A DNA stretch of 64,000 nucleotides from Corylus avellana (Eukaryota; Streptophyta; Magnoliopsida; Fagales; Betulaceae), in the NCBI RefSeq assembly GCF_901000735.1, contig NC_081549.1:20659584-20723583 (forward strand), given 5' to 3'. A model generated the notes under the pieces. That model was not told the origin of the DNA and searched no databases. It saw nothing but the letters and a program-made list of their open reading frames with translations. Position numbers and translations under genes: made by a program. Shown in pieces: positions 55,632 to 64,000 of the stretch. How positions within the stretch are numbered: the first letter of the stretch is position 1; each line of letters starts with the position of its first letter.

Positions 55632-56308
55632 TGTACCTTGGGGTGTCAACCCAATCCGGTTTTCTGGTTTTGGGCCAAAAACGGGAACTGGAACCAGAGT
55701 ACCCCGGTTCTCGGTTTTGAGAAACCGAAACCGGAACCGGGACCCTGGTTAACCGGGGTCCTGGTTATCGGCCAGTTCCGATTTTACCCGGTCCGGTAAC
55801 CGGTTTTAAAAAAAAATTGGTTTTTAGGCTTATTTTAGGTATTGGGCCTAAAATAAGCCTTTTTTTTTTTTTTCTCATAAGTTGACCTATTTTTTTAAAA
55901 ATCTATTAGTCTCTTTGTCTAAAATAAAAGGGCTTTGTTAATTGTGATTGTTCCAAATAATTAAAAAATAAACCTAAAAAAGTTCAAAAATCCTAAAAAA
56001 TAAATGTTTTTGCCTATTTGGGCTTTAGAAATAAAAATATAATTTTTAAAAATACCCTAAACCTAAAATTAAGTGTAAAAAATATTAATATATATAATAT
56101 ATATATTAATTTATAAATATTATTAAATAAGATGGAAACCTGGTTCCGGTATTTCCGGTAGAAACCGGGTACCAAAAACCGGTACCGGAACCAGGGTACC
56201 CGGTTTTTAGATTTTTCAAACCAGAACCAGGAACCGGGAGCCCGGTTTCCTGGTTCCGATTTTCTAATTCTAGTTTTCCGGTAATTTTTGATACCTCTAA
56301 ATGTACCT
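55632..56308. mobile_element. CCGGTT-rich foldback element upstream of the WD40 gene
   Basis: Two blocks dense in CCGGTT/AACCGG words (about 55660-55810 and 56130-56285) lie in inverted arrangement around an AT-rich centre. The ends are loosely inverted (GTACCTTGGGGTGTCAA and TTGATACCTCTAAATGTAC). The right end is about 215 bases from the WD40-protein ATG, so it may sit in or next to that promoter. No coding capacity. Confidence 0.7.
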
Positions 56309-56523
56309 CTTCAACTCTAATGGCCCAGTGGGCCCTCTTAAAAAGACTAAATAAATCCCGGTGGGGCCCGGATTTAATTTCCACCAAAATTCCCGCCCCT
56401 CTCTTTCTCTGATATCGTACCAAATAAACGCAACGGCCAAGAGCTTCAAACTTGAAACAAAATATTCTTCTTCTTCTGTCTCTCTCTCATTCCTGTCTCT
56501 AGGTAGGGTTTTCTCCACTCGCA

Positions 56524-59500
56524 ATGAAAGCTAATCGCAAGCTCAAGAAGCACGACACGTCGTCGAAGGTAAACCCAAACCCTCCGTTTGTTTTCAGAGA
56601 AAACCAATCGAAAGAGCGAGAAGGCAATGTGAGATTCTGAATTTCGCCAGGTTGTTTACATTCTTTTTGTTTGTTTGTTTGTTTTGATTTCGCAGCTGGT
56701 TTTGGAGGAGATTATAGGGTTGACGGCGAAGAATGGGAATGGATTGGCTTCGAACATCTCGACCGCCAAGTGTGCCTACGTGGCGGGGTGTGTGGTGGTG
56801 GTTTACGATGTGGATTTGGGAGCTCAGTCGCATCTCATGGTGTCTCATCGAGTGCCCAAGCCTTTGAGCTGTGTCGCCATGTCACCGGATGGGCGATTCG
56901 TTGCAGCTGGAGAGGTAAAAATCGAATTTGTAATACTCGTTTTGAAAATAAATAGAAATGGTTTCTAGAAGAAGTTCAATTAGAGATTGAAATGGTTAAG
57001 AAAAATCGGACGATGATTGTGTATGCGTTTCAATCCCATATTGTTAGCAAGGCATTTAGTGGTGTAATTCTTGAGGCTTCTGGTGGGTGTATCTGATGGG
57101 ACTAGTGAAGAATTTGAGATGCAAGAACATATGAAGATGTTAATGTCATGTTTTCAGGAATATAATCTTAATTTAAACAACTGGGTCATTAATCAATCAT
57201 TCAGTTAGCTAAAAGATGTTTGTTTCTTTTATCTGCATTTTTATATCAGATAGACTTGGGAATAGCATGTTACTTACTTCTATGATGTTCTGTACGTGTA
57301 TGCCTCTAATATGGTTCTCCAGTCAGGGCCTCAACCTGCAGTGTTAGTGTGGGACTGTACCACTCGGGCTTTTGTATCTGAATTAAAAGGCCATCTAAAT
57401 GGGGTTGGATGCATTTCTTTCTCACCTGATGGTTAGTCACAACCAATCTACTCTTGGTTTGTTTCGTGTAACACTTATTTCTCTTTATTATCTATGTTTT
57501 GCTTATTTCTTTAATTGTTCCCTCCTTATCTATTTGAATTTTCTTTCCAAGGAAAACATCTGGTGTCTGTTGGAGGATACATATACCTTTGGAACTGGCG
57601 GAGTGGGATGTTGGTTACTAAGCTTAAAGCAAGTTCATCTTGTTCTGCTGTCTCTTCTGTTAACTTCTCATCAGATGCCAAATTTATTGTTACTGCTGGG
57701 AAGAAGCACTTGAAGTTCTGGACTGTCAGATCATCTCCAGGGAATCGCTTAAATGCAGGGACAGTGTCGCTGGCAATGCATGGAAAGCTTGTTGACCTTG
57801 GACCTCAGAAAGGAAGCTCATTTGTATCTGTCACATCCCATAAGTGGAGTGGCGGTAGTTTTGTTAACGGTGAACAGGCTGGTGACTTTTTTCCTATCTA
57901 TGCATTGACGGACACAGGTTGGATTTACTTCAGATTGAGTCCAAGATTTTCTATGTATTCGAGGTTTTGCTGTATGGGCTATGAATCCTATTCCTTTCCC
58001 ATTGTTTACAGGTGTTCTGTGCCTTATACATTCTGGATTTTCAGTAAGGAAATCAGTTGATTTAAAGGTATGTTTGGCTGTTTATCCCCTTTTCCTTTAG
58101 TGACAGATCCAAGGGTGCCAATTTGTGTCTACAGTAAATTGGAATTATTTTCTAGAAACAGGATATATACTTTGCTGGTTTAGATGAACTCAAAAAGTCC
58201 CCCATTGGAAATTGTTCTGAATTAAAAAAGAGATAGCCTTATAATTTACCTTTTATCTCAGCAAAGTTTGTGATAGTGCGTACTTGGATGCCCAATTAAT
58301 AAAAGGTCCTTGTCATGGTGACATCTTTGGAAATGAAACTTGATTCATATATGGACATCAGCACAAAAGTTGCATGACAACAATAAGAGTGTTGTTGGCA
58401 GTTTGTGTAACGACTCAGAGAAAGCGTTAGCTACATTTGTGTTATTATTTCAAAAAGACTAGTCAAGTTACAATTGGAGTTCCCTAGAATCATTTATAAA
58501 ACTCAATCTCACTTAGTAAGGAACCAATGTGGGACTTAACACTTATCAATTCTTTTATAATCCACCCACTCCATATGGACATTTCATATTTCTAATGTGG
58601 AACTAACTTTTTGAGGTGTTATAGTTTGTATCAAATGATCAAGGCCGTTTGAACTGCATTGGTTGGAACATTCTCATTACTTGTTATTAAAGTCAATTTT
58701 GTGCTATTTTTACTGTTTAACTTTTCCATAAATTTCAAAATAAAATTTTCAGGCTGGAAAAGGTTTTGCACTATCTGCATCAAACAAACTAGTTGCATGT
58801 GCATGCAGTAATGGAATAGTACAACTCTTTGCCAGTGAAACTCTCAAGTATGAAGGAAGTGTTACATATTCAAAGGCCAAAACAGGCCAAGAAGAAAGTG
58901 ATCTTGTTTGCTATACTAATGCTGCTGAAAAGGGTGTTCAAGTTTCGCTTGCTCTTCCAGATGCAATTGCTTGTCAGTTTTCGACCTCAGATAAGCTTGG
59001 TGAGCATTAAAGCATCACAATTTCTTGATCAAGAGATTTCACCTGGACTTGCACATTAAATATTTGATGTTTTTGCTTTGCCAGTTGTTGTTTATGAAGA
59101 TCATAGTCTCTATATATGGGGCATTTATGATGTGAATCAGGTGACTACTTTATTAAGATTTGGTCTTATGTTCCATTTATTTTTCATTTGTTATTCAGAG
59201 CCACCTTGAAAAAATTTTCCTGTTTATATTTCGTGTGGATTTCTTGATGCTCAAGTTCTAGCCACCAAGTGTGCAGAGGACAAAAAGTAAAAAAAAAAAA
59301 AAAAAAAAGGTTCTAGGGCCCAAGTTATTTTTTGGAGCTTATACACAGATCACGCTCACTGCTTCAAAACCTTTCTGTATCTTTCTAGGCAACCCGTTGT
59401 TGTGTGCTTGTTTCACATTCTGCGTGCATATGGGATATCAAGAATCTCTGTTGTGAAAACATGCATGATTCATCTCTTGCATGTGTTGCTAGAGGTTGTT

Positions 59501-62500
59501 CTGGTGGAGTTTCTTTTGCAACATGCTCAGCAGATGGTACTATAAGGTTCTGGGATCTTGCCTTGCAACCTGATTCATCAGAAGATGCTGCGAACAGTCA
59601 TTTTCTTAATCCAGAACCAATGGGTACAACACATTTAGGTAACTGTCATCTTTGTGAGGCCCTGCACATACATTTGCAAACATACACAAATAGACATGCA
59701 GATATTTTTATGCTTTTATGCCAAGGAGTAGTTTTATTCCTTTCTTTCAGAACTTATCTGAATTCTTAGTTCTAGCTTGCTGATTTTCACTTCACATCCC
59801 TTGCTGCAGTAAGTGCTGGGATTTTTGAACGTGACACTGTGGAGGTGGGTGTTAGCACTCAAGGATTTCGGTCATTGGCAGTTAGTTCAGATGGCAAGTA
59901 CCTCAGTGCTGGTGATTATGAGGGAAACCTTCATATCTATGACCTACAAACTTCTGATTATACATGCTTTCAGGTAAAACCTAGGCACCTAGATGCCATT
60001 TTGAAATATTTGTGCAAAAATAAAGCAATGTGAAGACACAGGTTCTGCTTTATATGACAGGCATTTAGGTCCAATGCATCTTAGAATATATAATTATTGG
60101 TGATTCTGGCAGGGTGCCCATGATGCAGAGATCCTCTCATTGAGCTTTAGCCTGTCAAGCAGAAAGGAAGTTGTTTCTGAAGAAGCCATAGATAGCCAGT
60201 CATTCCTTGCATCAGGGGGCCGGGATCGAATGATCCATCTTTATGATGTCAAAAGGTTTGACTTCACAACTTTTTAGCTATTTCTAGCTTGTTGGATATG
60301 TGTGTTAATAATAGGCTTGTCTTCATGTCAGGAATTTTGATCTTATTGAAAGTATTGATGATCATTCAGCTGCTGTGACCTCTGTTAAGATTGTTTGCAA
60401 TGGCTCTAAGATTCTCAGTTGCAGTGCTGATAGGTATGTACTGCAAGTTCTGTTTTCATACGATTATGGAAGCTTTGAAGCCATAAATTGAAATGGTTAT
60501 AAGAAAGTGCCTGAAATAAATGATATCAAGTTATATATATATATATAATTGCATTAGAAACAAGCCTATGGTGTTCTTCATGGCATTTGAAATGGCTATA
60601 CTTTTTTGCAAATGTATTTTTTTAATCATTTTTATGATCTCAAAAAATGATGAATTTTTATTTATTTATTGTTTTATGATGATGTTCAGTTGGAATTTTA
60701 TGATGCCATTCTAATTTCGTGTTTATGCTTGAATTCCGCTCTGGTGGCTAATGAAATGATTACTATCTTTTAATTTCCTACAAATCGGGAAAACTAATAT
60801 ATTCAAGGTGGCATCAGAATGCCTTCTTTTACATTCATCATAATGGTTTCTCTCATACAGGTCTTTGGTGTTCCGTGATGTTGCTATAACTGATGGTGGT
60901 CATAGGATTTTGCGCCGTCATCATCAAATGGCCTCTAATGGAACTGTGTATGACATGGCTGTAGATCCAACAATGGAGACTGTTGTTACAGTTGGGCAGG
61001 TAAAATAGCAAATATAGATTTTATATTATGTTAAAATTGAATTAAAATGGTGCTAGAAGGGCTTCCCCTTTCAACTTCAAGAGCAGCCAATCAAATTTGT
61101 CACATGTTAGTCATGTAAATGAAAATTCAACTGGTTAATTGGCCTTATAATATGACTGGAGATTCGTCATATTCTTTGAATGCCAGCATGTGGAATTGAT
61201 GATCTGATTTTTTACTCATAGGATAAGAAGATAAACACATTTGACATTGCTGCTGGAAAGCTAATTAGATCATTCAGGCATGATAAAGATTTTGGAGACC
61301 CAATCAAGGTGAGATGTCTCCATGGCTACAAAGCGTTAGACCACCATCATGCCCTCATGCTGAGACCTAATGATGTTTACAGGTTACTATGGACCCAAGC
61401 TGCAGTTACCTGGTCTGCTCCTACTCTAACAAGTCTATTTGCATATATGACTTTCTTAGTGGAGAGATGGTCACACAAGCCATGGGACATGGTGAAGTTA
61501 TAACTGGTGTCATCTTCTTACCCGACTGCAAGCATATAGTCTCTGTGAGTTTCTGTTATGCTTAATTCATTTCTGATAAAATGAACCGTGTGACTTATCA
61601 AAAGATAAAATGAACCACGTGAATGGATACATTATATGCTAGCTAAGTGAAGCCTTTGTACTTCTTGGTTAGCTCAAATGTGACCCTGCCTATTTACTCT
61701 GCATATTAATGTTCATATGGGATAGGTATGAAACTTTACATCCTATGCAAACTAGTCTCTGCATTCTTGGTTAGCCGCAAACTTTCAATTTTTTCGTTCA
61801 AATGTCGTCATTGGCGTTTGGCTGGTTTGTGGTCATGATTTATGCCAAATCCATGGTTGATTTGTTGGCATGTTGGAAGGAGCATATTCAAAGTCATTAA
61901 ATTAAAGTGGCAAAATTTGAAGGCAGTCCCCTTGTGTATCATGTGGTGTACTTAGAGGGAGAGGAATGTCTAGAATGCTGATGGGTGTGAATTACCCATG
62001 TTGAGAATTTCTGTTCTTGCATTCTCTCCATCTCTGGATGGTAGTTACAAGTTGTTTCTCCTACTCAAATTTGTGGGAGTTTGATTAATCTTTTAGTTTT
62101 AGATTTTAGCTTTTCCTTTGGTTGTTTTTCTTGTGTACTTCCCAAGTACTAGGTTGTGCTCCTTTTTACGCATTTTTTTTTATTAAATTTATTGCTTAAA
62201 AAATTAAGATAACAGTGATACATGTTAAAAGTTCAAGACTGAAGCAGCTGATACTGTTAGGCTTTCATTTTTTCCTCCATGTATGCACTTGTAACTTTAC
62301 TGATTCGTTCAGGTAGGTGGTGATGGTTGTATATTTGTATGGAAAGTGCCTGTTCCTTTGTCTTCTAGGATGCTGCAGAGAATGAAGGAAAATTTAGGTC
62401 CACTGAGCTTGCCTCAGCCAGTAGGTTTTAGGCAAATATCGTTTAACGAAGAGGAAGACAAGCAATTCAGTGTCAATCTTGAAGAAGTACTGTTGCCAGA

Positions 62501-63891
62501 GAACTCCAAGCAGATAAGACAAATAATGTCTCATCAAAGGGGTCCTCGAGAGACCTTAGCATTTAAATTTAGTGTTTCCAGACTTCCAAGATGGGCACAG
62601 GCCAAAGTAACAAGCTCTAATATTGTCCCTAGTGATCTTAAGTTCAATTTATCTCAGGTACTTGTATGCGTGATCAAGTCGCCAGAATTCCAATTTCTTT
62701 GAACCACCAAGCTTTTTTTCTTTTACTCATTTTTTGTGCATTTGAGCTCTATTAAGTTATGTACTTATTTTGTTTTGATTTTCTTCCTTCTTTTGCATGC
62801 TTCACTCTATGCTAGCAAGTAGACCAGAAGTATTTCTCTCCTTCAGTTGGTGAAGGCCAAAGATGTGCTTCTGTGTCCCCTGAAGTTCAAGTTCCATCTG
62901 ATCACAATATGGGAGACATTGAGTCATGCATCAGTGACTCATCCAAAAGATCTTCCATTACTAACAACAGTGAGGATTCCCCAATGTCTCAAGAAACGCC
63001 TAGGTGAGCTTGCAATGGACTAAATCTGTCTTCTAAATGTTAGGACTAATGATTATTTTTCACACTCACGGTATTACAATTGCATTTCAACAGCTTTGCC
63101 ATGGGCAATCGTTGGCGCTCCATTTACACCGTGTGTCTGGACCTACTTAACTCACCAGAGATGCGGACTTTAATGGACAGAAATATTTCAGAGTCTTCAG
63201 CAGTTTTGAGTAAGGCCAAACCTTCATGTTCACATGATATATGTCTTTAGTAAGGCGAAACCCTTATGTTCCCATGGAATTTCAATGTTATTCTAGTTCT
63301 TCTACAATGTTGACATGCTGGTTTCTGATATGCAATTGCAACTTTAACTAACCAAAAAGGAACCAAATACGGATGCCCATCTACTTAAATTCAAAAGAGC
63401 TTGCTACACATCATTCTCTCAACCATCTCTTTTTGTAAATTTAATGGATTTACCATTGAATTTGTGAATTCATATGGGTCCCACAAAAATTCAATGGTAG
63501 ATTCACCCATCTACTATACGGATATGGTTGAGAGAATAATTTTTATTATTTCTCTTAAAATAGTGAATACAAGGCCATAGATAGTTATAATGATAATAAT
63601 TTGAGTTTGTAAATGGGTCTTTTTTGCTCTTATAAATAAATACTTGCAGAACAAGACAGAAGTGAGATACCAAGTAATAGTCAGTGCTCTTTTGGGCATG
63701 GTGATCAACTAGGCATAGATAATACAAGTGAATGTAATGAGGCAGCTGCTTGTGAAGTGGCAGCGCAGCTGCATTCAGTTAAAACTGGAAGTGAGGTGCA
63801 AGCAGATATGGATGTTAACACCTGCCACATGAAGTCTGAAGACACCGACCTGTTCAGAAAACACTTTGGCAGTTTATCAACAACAGACAAG
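56524..63891 (+). CDS. MAPKBP1/WDR62-like WD40-repeat protein, 3' partial
   Basis: Large WD40 scaffold protein; the animal relatives MAPKBP1 and WDR62 bind JNK-pathway kinases and centrosomes, but the plant role is not established. Eighteen exons in continuous phase: 56524-56568, 56696-56914, 57323-57431, 57552-57917, 58012-58067, 58753-58999, 59085-59140, 59389-59638, 59810-59973, 60113-60255, 60332-60433, 60861-60999, 61222-61308, 61383-61544, 62313-62657, 62816-63003, 63094-63209, 63650-63891; the gene continues beyond the window (1012 codons so far). Start MKANRKLKKHDTSSK, then LVLEEIIGLTAKNGN, the family signature. WD repeats can be seen at VLVWDC, YLWNWRSG, LKFWTVRS, LYIWGIYD, TIRFWDLAL, LHIYDLQT, IHLYDVKR and SLVFRDV, making two propellers. 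The region after about residue 830 is Ser-rich and unstructured apart from GNRWRSIYTVCLDLLNSPE. Confidence 0.92.
58406..58623 (-). mobile_element. Solo LTR of the TRIM family with 5-bp TSD
   Basis: The minus strand of this 218-bp piece matches the LTRs at 16187-16396 and 16492-16699 along its length (for example TGACTAGTC.., AAGTCCCACATTGG, ACAAATGTAGCTAACGC). It is flanked by GTTTG on both sides (58401-58405 and 58624-58628), a perfect 5-bp duplication. No internal region or second LTR is present, as expected after recombination between LTRs. It lies antisense in intron 5 of the WD40 gene. Confidence 0.9.
61575..61621 (+). mobile_element. Tail-only L1 insertion (11 bp) with 18-bp TSD
   Basis: GATAAAATGAACCGTGTG (61575-61592) and GATAAAATGAACCACGTG (61604-61621), differing at two positions, flank only ACTTATCAAAA. 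ACTTATC plus A is the 3' terminus of the local L1. It lies 31 bases into the WD40-gene intron after exon 14. Confidence 0.75.
61950..62206 (+). mobile_element. L1 3' untranslated end in WD40-gene intron 14
   Basis: The stretch ends with the L1 3' signature (TGTGTACTTCCCAAGTACTA, GGTTGTGCTCC, ATTGCTTAAAAAA), although mutated. The 5' limit is approximate and I found no duplication of the target site. Confidence 0.6.
63398..63560. mobile_element. Small foldback MITE in WD40-gene intron 17
   Basis: ATTCTCTCAACCAT (from 63411) is mirrored by ATGGTTGAGAGAAT (63525-63538), and ATTTACCATTGAATTTGTG is mirrored by CACAAAAATTCAATGGTAGAT. Words of this type (TGCTACACAYCATTCTC) also occur near 34115. No coding capacity. 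Confidence 0.75.
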
Positions 63892-64000
63892 GTTAGTGAT
63901 CTTGCATGCAACGTTACTATTTTAGTCCAACCTACAGGGGCTTAGAAACTCAACAAGTTTAAGGCAAACTCTCATCTTAAGCCATTTCTTATGAACTTTG

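Noticed and set aside
59250..59325. Another tail-only retroposon around the A run at 59290-59308
   Set aside because: The flanks GTTCTAGCCACCAAG and GTTCTAGGGCCCAAG are similar but not identical, and the inserted text lacks the L1 terminus ACTTATC.

Overview
This window is nuclear DNA from a flowering plant. Genes have many GT-AG introns and long AT-rich intergenic stretches. It is rich in plant-type non-LTR (L1-like) retrotransposon debris, MITEs, SINEs and a TRIM-type LTR element, and every recognisable protein is a plant family. A woody eudicot fits the gene and repeat content, but I cannot name the species.

Layout. (1) 1-19360 (+): the mRNA capping enzyme, with its 5' end outside the window; exons 5-7 appear twice around a 100-N gap. 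(2) 21170-27972 (+): DEX1 (DEFECTIVE IN EXINE FORMATION 1), complete. (3) 29550-29888 (-): a small DUF962/Mpo1-like membrane protein. (4) 30547-32140: a large foldback element and a retroelement RNase H relic. (5) 32468-33769 (-): an intronless CDR1-type aspartic protease. (6) 34811-36586 (-): a two-domain B3 (REM-like) DNA-binding protein. (7) 36587-42326: intergenic, with short SINEs, MITEs and a second 100-N gap. (8) 42327-46564 (-): a PHT4-type plastid anion/phosphate transporter. (9) 46565-56523: a 10-kb intergenic repeat field. (10) 56524-63891 (+): a MAPKBP1/WDR62-like WD40 protein, with its 3' end outside the window.

The genes do not form a pathway. From memory, the order capping enzyme - DEX1 - DUF962 - WD40 protein matches Arabidopsis At3g09100-At3g09090-At3g09085-At3g09080. 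The protease, B3 and PHT4 genes would then be local differences inside an old syntenic block.

The main discoveries concern genome dynamics. The two 100-N-separated copies of the capping-enzyme region look like two haplotypes wrongly placed in tandem. They differ by a 1.7-kb L1 insertion with long target-site duplications (TSDs); the second copy shows the empty site. Four extremely 5'-truncated L1 insertions (about 7-50 nt of L1 end plus poly-A, with clear TSDs) sit in introns. There are also a compact TRIM element, a solo LTR of the same family with a perfect 5-bp TSD, a family of about 100-bp tRNA-derived SINEs with perfect 12-14-bp TSDs, and several foldback MITEs, two with perfect 9-bp Mutator-type TSDs. 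I found no RNA genes, CRISPR arrays or virus-derived genes.
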